Assembly (NCBI GenBank): GCA_951640165.1
Contig: OX621258.1
Span: 1,201,501-1,265,500, forward strand
Length of the DNA stretch: 64,000 nt
DNA from: Pseudoips prasinana
Taxonomy: Eukaryota; Arthropoda; Insecta; Lepidoptera; Nolidae
Direction of reading: 5' to 3'
Below the pieces are notes generated by a model. The model did not search any database. It worked only from the letters and a program-made list of their open reading frames with translations, and had not been told where the DNA came from. Each line of letters begins with the position of its first letter. The first letter of the stretch is position 1. Shown here piece by piece: positions 10,400 to 20,854 of this stretch. The translations under genes and the position numbers were made by a program.

Positions 10400-11432
10400 C
10401 TTAAGTGTTAGTAAAACTAACAAATTCATTGAAACTGTTGTTGTGTGTTTTTCTTATCTGAAGGCTGTTAACGACTTCAATATGAACTACCCGTTGTAAG
10501 TTCGTCATGCTCCCATTGTGTGTTAATGCTTGCGGTGACGTTGTGGGTCGGGTCGTTTCCTTCCCTCTAATATGGTGAGGGAGGCGATGGCTGGCCCTCA
10601 CGTCATACTCGTGAACGGGTGCTGCTTGCGGTAACTGGTCGAACTGCTGTTGGGGTACTCATAATATTTTATTTTTTCATACAGTCATTGCCTCTGGTTG
10701 ACTTCGTGTGACTTGTTAATTTTGTAAATGTACGCGGATGTACCCACCGTTTTCTCATCTAGCAAGAGGTTATTCTAATTGCTTGAGTGAAATTAATGTT
10801 ATTGTTTATTATCTCACAATTTTTTTGATTCATTAGATGACAACGGTTCTGTGCGTGCATTAGCCTACATAACGCCCATCCCAATGTAAGAAAATACAAG
10901 ATTTAAAAAAAAAAAGAACGAAACCAAAAAGCAAAAGAAGACGAAAAAAGGAAGCCTGGAGTTTCTTGGTGGCTTTCTTCTCCGGGTCGACCACCTAGGT
11001 AGCTAGAGAAAGCCGCAGGTTAGCTAGGGTAGGCTCCTCAGCGGCGAGGATCGCTTTGGCCCCTTAACACGTCATTGGTGATCCCGTGCAACTGATCACA
11101 CCCTCTCTTAGAATTCTGTCCTTTTGCTTCAGCGGCCCCCTGAGCTGTGGCCCGAACCCTAAAAGGGTGGCCTCGGGTATTAATCGTTTAATTTAATTTA
11201 ATTAGGTTAAGAGCCTTCTGCGCTAGCCAAATGCTCATTGCCTTCAATTCTTTAATTTTAATATTGTACAACTAAATTTCAATATAATAGATTATTTTTT
11301 TTAGACTAATTATATTTTTGTAATTTTTATACTGTATTCGACTATGTTTATGTACTCCATTGTGAACTTGACAAGTACAAGTGTATGTTAATACCCAAGT
11401 GCTGAATAAATTTCATTTCATTTCATTTCATA
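10400..11432 (+). mobile_element. Retroposon 3' region with TTTCA-type tail
   Basis: The part from about 10890 is moderately GC-rich. It ends with GTGCTGAATAAATTTCA and four TTTCA repeats at 11411-11430. AATAAA followed by a short simple-sequence tail suggests a retroposon 3' end. I recognise no protein in it. The first part (10400-10890) is assigned only by continuity. Confidence 0.35.
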
Positions 11433-11434
11433 TC

Positions 11435-12655
11435 GGCTGCCAAAAACAACATACACATTGATATTTTTCTGTCGTATTGCGCAAAAGGCTGTAATTGTAG
11501 CGTACTAGCGTGGGGATAAATTACTGTATTGTCTTCTGCGGAAAGGGTAATTTCTTTCAAAGACGTAGTAATGCTACCACTCATCACTACAAAACTGATC
11601 ACAGAGGACTTATGTCTTCTTAGAACCGAAACAGTGCAGAAATGTTCTTTCTAATGTCATGATTGCACAGCTTTTCATGAGTACACTGTTTTCAATTTTT
11701 CATAGTGATATAAATTTACCACAGAGGTTTAATATCTCCCATGATGTTTTTCATAAAAACCATGCAATAGATCAAAAAGATACTGGCTGAAAATAAAAAC
11801 TGCATGGCCAAATAAAACTGACTGACTAAAAAAAAACAAATGGAACACATTTTAAACTTTGACACTTCGTATTTAGCAAGCGAAGATTTATAAAATGGAA
11901 ATTGACAGCGTTAGCTATATGAATTAAACTACAGAAATCATAAAAACAGCTTCAAATGAAATTTTTAATAACTTTTTTTATTATTATCATAATTATCATG
12001 CATCTGAGAGACCTCAGCAAATGTGTGTGATATGGAAGACCTCGCTAGGATCACCTTCTTTTCAATGCGATTCATGTGTGAATTTTTCTCTTTATTGCGT
12101 GCTATCGGTTACCCATCAGTAAAATATACATGTTGTAGGATTTTAAAATAAAAAAAACTGCTCATTCAATAATTGTAAGTTGTGAATGTTTTAGGAGAAG
12201 ACTTAAGTTTTAATTTCTAGTAGGTACATTATATAACAGAAAGTAGATTGGTATTACACACCTTGCAAAAGTCATAAATTAATGCACTCATGTTAACTTA
12301 GTGCCCTCACAAGCGCTCGGGCACCAACATTATACTTAACGAGGCTACTATAACAAAAAAATAAGTTGAATAATCAAGACTCGATTTATTACGGTATCAT
12401 AATAAAAAACTTTTCAGTGATAAATATATTATTTATTTTAGAACCATGCAGATGACTTCATCTAGACTAACATTTTCACTTGAGAAATTAAATAATTTAT
12501 TTTCGAACAGAATTCAGCACTAATCATTAATAATGTTTACTGTTATAAAATAAATTAATAAATGTCATAATTTGCAGATGGAAGAGTTGAGATGTTAAAG
12601 TCACGAAGCCTTTATTTAAATATGAGTGCAAAGTTCCAGAAGTGTTAGGAAACAA
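11435..12655. other. AT-rich spacer
   Basis: About 1.2 kb with no ORF above background and no repeat partner seen in the window. Confidence 0.4.
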
Positions 12656-12657
12656 AA

Positions 12658-12705
12658 ATGAGTCGATTTCTGCTTAGTTTGAGATAAGATGGCCGAGTAA
12701 AATAT
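12658..12705 (+). mobile_element. SINE family B 3' scrap
   Basis: A short piece, TCTGCTTAGTTTGAGATAAG then ATGGCCGAG, matches the 3' part of family B. It directly abuts a family X copy. Confidence 0.4.
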
Positions 12706-12712
12706 AAAATAA

Positions 12713-12965
12713 AAAAAGGTTTTTATTCACGTAGTCTTTAAAAAGCGCTTGTAAATAGTCAGAACATGTTCGTAGTAATTATTTCTAGGTACATATAGAT
12801 ATTTAGGTACACGGATTGTAGGAAATAATTTACGATAAGATTTATTTTATAATAGTAACGATATTTAGCTAACTTAAATTAAGTTATTGTCAAGGATCGT
12901 GTGTAGGTTTAATTATCTAAATTTTAAATTTTAGCTATATTTTTACTACAGTGTGAATAATGTCC
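12713..12965 (-). mobile_element. Family X retroposon
   Basis: Minus-strand copy with GGTTTTTATTCACGTAGTC, GCGCTTGTAAATAGTCAGAA and TATTTAGGTACACG, ending near GTCAAGGATCGTGTG. Confidence 0.65.
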
Positions 12966-13480
12966 CGGAATATTATTAATGTTGAGAGAAATTAACAATA
13001 TAATGTATATTTAATTTTACGTACAAATAGATTATTGCCGTGATTTATATTAATATAAATTTATGATAGTAAAGATTTTGTTAAAGTTATTTAAGTTACC
13101 GTCAAAAGTGTTATTTATCTATGTTTGACTACCTATTTGCTACACGATGTAGGTAGATCCGTTACTATCTCCTGTAATTACAGGCAGTAGGTGTTATTAA
13201 TGTAGACGAAGCCTACTTTTAGGTGTTTGATCTTAGTCTTCCACTTGCCTATTAAGTCGATTAATTAATATTAATCTATTCCTTTGATGAAACATAGTAA
13301 CAGTTAGTCTAATATAGCACCTTATACTAAGTGAATATAAATATTTAAGTAAATACCTACCTAGTTTAATCGAGGGCGTACAAGAACGACTTAAAAAAAA
13401 TATAAAATATTAATTGTAGAGACGAGTTTATTGTTCGACGATCGAACATCAAGTGCCAGTACACAATATGGCAAACCTTA

Positions 13481-13730
13481 TTCTAAGGCTGAGATCTATA
13501 GAGCGTACTTAGACTTTGCTCAAACTTTACTTACGTAAAACTTTGCTAATTGTATGCTAAGCTTATACTTTGATTTGGTATTTATAGACTTTTTGACGTT
13601 AAGATTATGCTTAGCATAAACTAAGACAGACAAAGTCAAAACACCAATTGTAATTTCGTTACATGCATTAACTTCTGTCTAAGTAAAGTCTGAGCAAAGT
13701 CTAAGTACGCTCTATAGACCTCAGCCTAAG
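13481..13730. mobile_element. MITE with about 50-bp inverted repeats
   Basis: The left arm CTAAGGCTGAGATCTATAGA and what follows (GCGTACTTAGACTTTGCTCA) recurs inverted at the right end (CTAAGTACGCTCTATAGACC, TCAGCCTAAG). The 250-bp element is non-coding; the interior has further AAGCTTATAC/GCATAA-like inverted bits. The target duplication is not clear. Confidence 0.7.
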
Positions 13731-13979
13731 ACAGAGTGGGTGGTGGAACAGACCACCGGGATGAGCAAGGTATGCATAAAAGTTGTTTTGACGGATGCAG
13801 CCTGTGTCCCGACAGACTGCTGACTCTAAGAAAGGATGTCAGTCTACCAGGTCGCATGGAACCTTCTGGAATATTTGCACGCGTAACTACCTATTTCTAC
13901 ATACTTATGTACGTTGTGTGGTGTCCTGCGTGTACACAAGACAACTCTTATAATCCGATGTTCTCCCCGGTGCGTAAAT

Positions 13980-14215
13980 AATTGGCGAGGTTAAGCAACT
14001 AGGCTCGCGGTCAGTCCATAGATGGATGACCGCCAATGTAGTTTAATTTCTGAGCGCACGCTTCGGAGGGCACGTTAAGCTATCGGCCCCGGTTGTAGCC
14101 CTTAGGCAACAGTCCTTAAGCCATGTCAGACGGCTAATGGGTGGCTTGAATAACTCTGACACTAGGTTAACCACCGCCCATGCGATAAGTAGTAGTAGTA
14201 TGGGACGCCAATCCG
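13980..14215 (+). mobile_element. 5S rRNA-derived SINE
   Basis: The first 50 bp, GCGAGGTTAAGCAACTAGGC then TCGCGGTCAGTCCATAGATG and GATGACCGCC, parallels the internal promoter part of insect 5S rRNA (GTTAAGCAAC, CGCGGTCAGT, GATGGGTGACCGC). The following body (GCACGTTAAGCTATCGGC, TTAGGCAACAGTCCTTAAGC, ACTAGGTTAACCACCGCCCA) is shared with copies at 50461 and 33567. 5S-derived SINEs (SINE3 type) are known in other animals; the assignment here is by eye. Confidence 0.7.
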
Positions 14216-14448
14216 GCACGACCGGACAGTGATAACAGTTATTAAAGATAATTATAGCAATCTACTACGAAAATAATAAATATTAACTACTATTAAAAGA
14301 TTTTATACTCTGTTAGAAGTTAGATTAGATATTTTATAATAATTTATAATATTAATCATTTATTTCCCAAAAAGAGACAAATACAATGGATCTCAAACAA
14401 TATCTTTTTTAAGAAAATAACAACATAACATAAATTGTCTGATTCAAT

Positions 14449-14498
14449 ATAGAAACTCCCCGCACTAGGCTAGACCTCTCCTGCGGGGAGTTTCTTTC
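14449..14498. repeat. Hairpin, 14-bp stem
   Basis: AGAAACTCCCCGCA and TGCGGGGAGTTTCT form a perfect stem around a 21-bp loop. No gene neighbour explains it; it may be the core of an old MITE. Confidence 0.6.
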
Positions 14499-14509
14499 CT
14501 ATATTATTA

Positions 14510-15070
14510 ATTTAATAATTGTTCGTTTCAGGATTTAATTTAATAATTGTACGTATCAGGATTAACTAGAATACAGTGATGTGTACTAAAAAAATAACAA
14601 TGAATTACCAAACAAAGTAATGGTAAACAAATGAAATATAAACAAATGGTTTGAACTTTGTATCAGACAGTAACAGCAGTAGAATAATAATTACACAGGT
14701 ATTTATATATATATATTTTACACAGGTGGGTAAGAGTCCAGACACCCTTAACATAATTAATTTAATTGATACTAACATTAGGCTAAGTTATACTAACATT
14801 ATATGGATATTTTTCCGAAATAAATATATTTGAATTTGAATTACAATAAAAAATTCAAGTTATTATTTTCTGTAGGGCTTCGGTTTTATCGTAAGTCCAA
14901 GTAATCAGCTCCTTATTTAAATTAATTTTCGCTTCGAAAATCTATTTTAATTATTTGTATACAATATTATTTTGACTTTAAGCCGTTATTACCGATATCA
15001 TAAAAACAGTCCAATTCAAAACATCAAATATTTGAGTAAAACAAAAACCATACCAAATTGTAAAAATAAG
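14510..15070. other. AT-rich spacer
   Basis: A short TA-repeat lies near 14705. No gene or recognised repeat was found. Confidence 0.35.
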
Positions 15071-15074
15071 AAAA

Positions 15075-15242
15075 ACTACTTTAATTCGAAAAGCGTTTGT
15101 AAATAGTCAGGACATGATAGTGGTAAAGCAAGTTAACTAAAACTTGTCTTTAAAAAAAACTACTTTAATTCGAAAAGCGTTTGTAAATAGTCAGGACATG
15201 ATAGTGGTAAAGCAAGTTAACTAAAACTTGTCTTTAAAAAAA
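15075..15242. repeat. 84-bp perfect tandem duplication
   Basis: The units 15075-15158 and 15159-15242 are identical over their length. The unit contains AAAGCGTTTGTAAATAGTCA, recognisably the core of family X, plus unrelated sequence. The lack of divergence suggests a recent duplication. Confidence 0.85.
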
Positions 15243-15904
15243 AAACAATAAAATATCATTTTATTTAATTTCAATGGAGACTGCCATTCAGTCATCTGCG
15301 CGGGACATATTTTTTGAATATCATTATTTTCACAAAAATTGTGTACTATAAATCTAGCTTTTAAGTAGTGAACATATTTTGAATATACCTTTAAGGATTA
15401 CGAAGTTATGATGTTTTTAATTTAGGTTAAAAATATCTCTCCTCTCGGCAAATTTGTACAAACAGTATTATGGATAAAAAATAATATTTTTATACTATTA
15501 ATTATGTGTTTTTTTTTTGTATGTATATTTAACTATTCCACTATATAAACAAATAAAATACCTAGGTAAACGATCTACTTTCGGAAATAAAAAATAATAA
15601 AGTTCTACTTTCATAATTTTTACGATACGTTCATGTTCCAGCTTACTTATCTAAACAAACAAACGTCATATTGAAGTAGTTTTAACATCAATAGCAAGGT
15701 TGACTCATGAACTTTAATAATAACAACACTTCAAAAGGGTCTCGGGTCTTTATACTAACAAAAACCATTGATAATCAGAACTCAACCATACGCGCTAAGT
15801 CATGACGTAAGCAGTGCGCATTCTACGGTATTGATAACGCCCGGCTTGCACACTCAAGCGGATATACGCCTAGAAAAATCAAATATAATAAGCCTAAAAC
15901 GAGT

Positions 15905-18520
15905 GATAGGTACACTTATCCAGAATGGGACACCTCAGAGTTAATAAACGATATTAAGGTTAAATAGAAGTATCACAAAATTTATAAAACAACACGATCA
16001 ACGTGTGATTACGAAACGTTTTCTCGGTATCGGTCATTGGTTAAACGAAAACTTATATCGACCTATGAAGTTTATCAGCGTAGGCTACAATTAAACATTA
16101 AAAATGATCCAAAATCTTTCTGGAATTACATTAGAAGTAAACAATGCAAGCGCTTCAAAAATGTAGTAAATAAGGATGGGGTAGTATTGAATGAAGAAAA
16201 TGGTGCGGAATGTTTTGCTTCATTTTTTCACTCCGTTTATAGCACAGAGCGCCCGGTTTTAGATCCGGTTGAAGCAGAACGGTCGGTGGGCACGAGAGCG
16301 GGCGCAGCGCGGGCGCAGCGCGGGTGCACGTAGGTCAACTCAGCGCACGGGAACTGCGCTCAGCGCTCAATCACCTCAAGCCCAAGCACTCAGTGGGGCC
16401 TGATGGGATACCACCGTATATCGTGAAGGATTGTCGCGAGGTGCTCTGGAAGCCCTTGTTGCACGTATTTAATCTGTGCTTAAAGGAAGGCCTATATCCA
16501 GATCGATGGAAAATTACCAGAGTAATACCAGTCCCGAAGGGTAGTGCAAGTGATGACGTTAGTGGTTATAGGCCGGTAGCCGTGATGTCGGCGTTCGCCG
16601 AAGTATTTGAGTCTGCATTACACGCGAGTATTTACACGCAAATCAGCTTCCAAATGACGGACGCGCAGCACGGTTTCCGGCCAGGACGAAGTACGGGGAG
16701 TAACCTATTGTCGTTTATGACGTACCTAGCACCTGTCATTGATGCAGGAGGGCAGGTAGACTGCGCGTACTTCGATTTCCGAAGGGCGTTTGACACCGTT
16801 AATAATGATTGTCTGCTGTCTAATATGGCGGCGCTTGGATTTACGTCGCACTTACTCAAATTCTTCGCAAGCTATCTGGGAGAACGCAGACAATACGTGG
16901 AGTATGAGGGATATAAATCTAGGCCATACTTTACTCTTTCAGGAATTAGTCAGGGGTGTAACCTAGGGCCCCTGGAATTCATTATTATGATCAATGATCT
17001 GCCGGCAGTTGTCCAGCATGCCGACTGTCTGCTGTTTGCAGATGACCTTAAGGTGTATCTGCCGATAGTAGACGACTCGGACGCTGGACGATTGCAGGGA
17101 GACATCGACCGGATAGTGCAGTGGAGCTATACCAACAAGCTAGGTTTTAATGTAGCTAAGTGCGGAGTAATGAGCTATAGTCGGGCCAGGGCTCCACAGC
17201 ATTATATATATAAAATGGATAGTGGAAATGGGTCGAAATGGTACCTGAGTTAACGTTTCGTAAGCACATTATTGACATCTGCAACAAGTCATTTAGAAAT
17301 TTAGGTTTCATTTTGAGAAATTGTAAGGATTTCAATAATCTTTTAGTTGTTAAGATGTTATACAACGCCCTCGTTCGGAGTCATCTCGAATCAACATCTT
17401 TTATTTGGAACCCACATGAGGCTAAATACAGCCTAAGGGTCGTATCACACATATCAAAACGGAAAGGGATCGTCACCGTATCAACTCGAGCCGTTCAGTA
17501 TTATTTGTATGAAACTCCTTACTGCAACGCACACTAATCGGAATCGCAACGTAATCGCTTCGCCTCGGGCAAGCTCACGAACCGCGGTGCAGTGCGCGGT
17601 CGACTTGCTGTCGGCTTTCCGTACCCTCGCTTTCGGCTCTCCGTACGCTAGCTTACGTATCTTCGTCCACTCTCCGCCCGCGCGGTCGGCGTTGCCGCAC
17701 GTGCTGTACGATTCACGAGAGAGGCGACCGTGAAGTTATCCTTTGCGGACGTTCCCGCACATGTACACTCGTAAAAAAAAGTGTTATTCATTTTATTTTA
17801 AACCAAAATACGAATAATAAAATGATTGAACTAACAACGTCTAGCCGTCAACCAGCGGTCGGCGAGCCGTAAGCGCGGCGTCGCCTAGCTGTAGCCGAGT
17901 CGACGGGGCGGAGCTTCTGATCCGCTTACATTACGTGGTAACGTAAAGTGGACGACTGTTGACGCCGAGGAGAAAGGCGAGGCGGTGACGATCCCTTTCC
18001 GTTTTGATATGTGTGCTACGACCCTTATGGTGGAGAAAATTCAAAATAAATTCACTAGATTTTTATACAACAAAGAATACGGAGTGTACCCCATGTACCC
18101 ACTGATGTACCTAAGCTTGTTTGTGCTTGGTATGGTCGGATACGAGCGGCTAAGCGTGGGGCGCGATGTGGCACTAGTCATATACGTATGGCGCGTACTG
18201 CGGTGTAGTTGTTTCGATAAAGATCCCATACCCTCCCAGTTAGACAGCTCGGTAGGGTTTTAAGGGTCATTATTATCTGCCATTTTGCAGTAAGTAGGCA
18301 GTTAAGTTCAGCATTTGAGACGATTGGTTATGTCTGAATCTATATCTATACCACCCAGCCGTGCTCTCGGAGCTGCGGCTGTGCGCCCCTGATGGCTACG
18401 TGGGCGCGCGCCGTCGCCAGCGTACCGGTAGCAAGAACGAACTTACTCAAGTTCGCCCCCGTGTGGCGTGCTATACGACTCATAAATTTAATAGCAGCGG
18501 AAATTGACATATACCACTGT
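15905..18520 (+). pseudogene. Broken reverse transcriptase ORF of LINE-1
   Basis: RNA-dependent DNA polymerase of an endonuclease-type LINE (CR1/jockey group, not resolved further). Segments in order: linker 16037-16300 ending WNYIRSKQCKRF; RT core 16324-17253 with HSVGPDGIPPYIV, GFRPGRSTGSNLL, FDFRRAFDTVNND, SQGCNLGPLEF and FADD at 17035-17046; then 17238-17435 in another frame; then 18026-18263 after the MITE with VEKIQNKFTRFLYNK; and a tail like LSELRLCAPDGYVGARRR. Frame changes lie at a GC-rich 11-bp repeat near 16290-16325 and near 17245. The endonuclease is missing. The gene is non-functional. Confidence 0.8.
17436..18025. mobile_element. MITE with 43-bp terminal inverted repeats
   Basis: The left repeat 17436-17478 (AGGGTCGTATCACACATATC onward) and the right repeat 17983-18025 match at 42 of 43 positions. 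The 590-bp interior is GC-rich in part and has no transposase. TA flanks both ends exactly (17434-17435 and 18026-18027). Removing the element with a 3-bp TTA site instead would restore the LINE-1 reading frame (S-L-M-V-E-K), so either a Tc1/mariner-like or a PIF/Harbinger-like origin is possible. Confidence 0.85.
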
Positions 18521-18795
18521 AGCCTGCCAAAATTCGCAGAAGTAGCGCAAAGCTGCATTGTATGTAACTCAAATGTATAAATTTTGTATGTAATTTTAAT
18601 TATAGCTTACAATATCGTTTTGGTGTATGCTGTAAAGATATTGTAATTTGAATTGAAATTAAAAAAAAAAAAAAATTATAGTGCTCAAGTGTGTGCGCAA
18701 ACACAGGAGCACTTTCTATTCCATCACTCTCATGTTCCGTTGGGATGCCTAGCGACACGACTGGAAAGAGGTTAGGTACAGGACCGACGGCTTTA

Positions 18796-19519
18796 GTAAG
18801 AGTGTTATCATGCTATTCAAAGCAGGAAACAAGGCTCCCTCTAACGTGCCGCCAATTAAGATCGATGGGTCGGCACTCGTTAGGGTGTCCAAAGTAAAAT
18901 ATTTGGGTCACATGCTGACAGACCGGCTGCACGACGATGAGGACATAGAAAGGGAAAGGAGGGCGTTGGCAGTCCGCTGCAATATGCTGGCCCGCAGATT
19001 CGCACGCTGTACTATAGATGTAAAACTGTTACTTTTCAGAGCCTTCTGTCAGTCTTTTTACACGTGCAGTCTGTGGATCAGCTTTACGCGGCGGGCTTAC
19101 AATGCCCTGCGTGTTCAGTACAACGACGCTCTGAGGGCAGTATTGAGGAAGCCACGGTACTGCAGTGCTTCCGAAATGTTTGCGGTAGCATTAATTGATG
19201 ACTTCTTTTCCATTATAAGGAAAAGAACTGCATCAATGATGTGTAGGGTCCGTGGTAGCACCAATGCTGTCCTGAGAATGTTAGCGTGCAAGATTGACAG
19301 CCCTTTTATCGTGTACTGGGCAGGTGTACACCTGCACAGAAATAGAATATAGTAATAATTGTGTAAATCTGTTTTATTTACTAACATATTACTAACACTT
19401 TTTTTGTATTTATTTCTGTGTACTACTAACAACCTGTACTAACCCTAGTTTCGTAGTTAAATTATGGACTATATCTGTCATTGTACATATTATATGTCTG
19501 AAATAAAGATTAAATTAAA
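18796..19519 (+). pseudogene. LINE-2: RT C-terminal region and 3' end in SINE E
   Basis: An open frame runs to 19352 from the insertion point. It encodes the region after the RT catalytic site: KSVIMLFKAGNKAP, VKYLGHMLTDRLHDDEDIER, RRFARCTIDVKLLLFRAFC, LRKPRYCSASEMF. The 3' UTR ends with GAAATAAAGATTAAATTAAA. TTTA on each side (18792-18795 and 19520-19523) matches a target duplication within the SINE E sequence GGCTTTACGTG. It is 5'-truncated before the YxDD motif. The family matches the fragment at 20570-20830. Confidence 0.75.
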
Positions 19520-19699
19520 TTTACGTGCTCTCCGAGGCACGGGGGTATAATACTGCCAACTAATGCTGAGAAATTTTTCTTTTTTACTGAAGTGTCAAAA
19601 TCACTTTTGGCCCGACCCGGGATTTGAAACCAGGACCTCGTGCTTTGCGGGTAAATACGCTGCCACTAGTAGTATTAAAGTAAGGTCACGACAACCTTG

Positions 19700-20100
19700 T
19701 TTTAATGCTTCTAATGGGTTCAATCCGCCCCAAGAGAAGTCTATTCCCATTTTTTATTCCAGCTTCATACCAGAACACAATATAGATTTAATTGTAAGTC
19801 ATAATCGGGTTATTTCACTCGATTACAAACTTCTCGACTGTGCTCATTGGTCCCATCACTAGCAACTAGAGGGGTGCCGAGTTAGGGGAAAGGAAATTAG
19901 CAATAATCTATGGAAATTTGTACAATAAAGTAAGTAAATTCAACAGAATCGTCTGCAGATATCGATCTAAAGTGCTGATACGATTTACATGAAATTTATT
20001 GCATAGGGCAGATACTTTAGCCTAAAAGTATAGAGGTGTTTACTAGTTAAAGCCTTCACGCGGTAAACAGCAAGCCAAATGTAAGCAAGTAAATAGTTAA
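19700..20100. other. Spacer, nothing recognised
   Basis: No ORF or repeat could be supported. Confidence 0.35.
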
Positions 20101-20103
20101 GTA

Positions 20104-20225
20104 CAGTGAAACGGGGCAAATAGAAACACCGGGGGGTGAATAGCAATAGGGACTGTTTCCATACAAGTGAAATTTTGTTCCTAGTTCTATTCACCCCCAG
20201 TGTTTCTAATCACCCCGTTTTACGG
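20104..20225. mobile_element. Short MITE, TA duplication
   Basis: CAGTGAAACGGGGCAAATAG and the inverted right end (rc CCGTAAAACGGGGTGATTAG) run as imperfect inverted repeats of about 40 bp over a 122-bp element. TA lies on both sides (20102-20103 and 20226-20227). There is no coding content. Confidence 0.75.
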
Positions 20226-20569
20226 TAAATCTTTAATGTATTAACATGCATAACAAGATTCTATAAATGCTGGCCTTATCATTAGATATGATTTAAGTGT
20301 AAAATTGTAACATAGTGAATTCTTAACTTGAAGTTAAAGTTATCCAAAACAAAAAAGATGTTATGGATGAACAGAGTGGGCATATCACAGTATTTCCGTC
20401 GATGGTATCAAATCTGCAAAAAGATTGCTTTTAAATGGAATGAGCACGAAAAGACACAAGATTACACTTTGAAGGATGGAAGATCCCAAAGAGATCTTTA
20501 TGAACTAAATCTCTATTCTAAAAGCAACTAATAGGAAGTTCCAATCTTTTTTTTGGTACTACAAAAATT

Positions 20570-20830
20570 ACTGCCAGTCACTTTTGATCATATGCTTCTA
20601 TGGAACGTAAGTCTCATAAAAGGAAGGTTTAGAGTGCGAGGTCCAACAAGGCGGATTGATTTCTGACCCGAACGAGGTGATAGTTAAACTCAGCAGTAAT
20701 AGAAATTTTGTGCAGACAACGTTGTCCCGAACAATTTTAGTTACATTGATGACATGGTTCTGATGAGTCCAACTACTAGCTCGTTAAGAATACTGTTGGC
20801 CATGTATGAAAGGTATTGATACTCATGATC
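20570..20830 (+). pseudogene. RT core fragment of LINE-2 family
   Basis: One frame reads EVQQGGLISDPNEV and, after a frame break, NNFSYIDDMVLMSPTTSSLR. The YIDD replaces the usual YADD catalytic motif of LINE reverse transcriptases. The style matches the sequence that precedes LINE-2. It is highly decayed. Confidence 0.6.
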
Positions 20831-20854
20831 TTATATATAATTGCATAAAATAAA

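Larger units (their letters stand above)
15313..18675 (+). mobile_element. LINE-1: 5'-truncated poly-A LINE in SINE E
   Basis: A non-LTR retrotransposon ending in AATTGAAATT plus about 15 A at 18661-18675. It occupies a gap in SINE E whose edges are GACATATT and TTATAGTG; the undisturbed SINE reads GACATATTATAGTG, giving a short ATT-type duplication. Coding sequence starts near 15900; 15313-15890 has no recognisable endonuclease and may be another insertion. A MITE interrupts the coding region at 17436-18025. Confidence 0.65.
15270..19690 (-). mobile_element. SINE family E, split in three pieces
   Basis: The three pieces are 15270-15312 (CTGCGCGGGACATATT), 18676-18795 (TTATAGTGCTCAAGTGTGTG to CCGACGGCTTTA) and 19520-19690 (TTTACGTGCTCTCCGAGGCA to the tRNA-like head). 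Together they read like the uninterrupted copies at 40068 and 51745. The head at the right end carries, on the minus strand, CTAGTGGCAGCG and GGTTTCAAATCCCGGG. LINE-1 and LINE-2 fill the two gaps. Confidence 0.75.

Noticed and set aside
13980..14030. 5S rRNA gene candidate
   Set aside because: Only the internal promoter part resembles 5S, and it is followed by SINE sequence; the 5' half of 5S is missing.
14449..14498. Rho-independent terminator
   Set aside because: The hairpin is good, but the surroundings are eukaryotic, no gene precedes it, and no T-run follows.
16632..16859. Minus-strand open frame
   Set aside because: Antisense to the LINE-1 RT core.
17434..18027. Endogenous virus or gene insertion in LINE-1
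   Set aside because: The 590-bp insert has inverted repeats and no coding frame with motifs, which fits a MITE.
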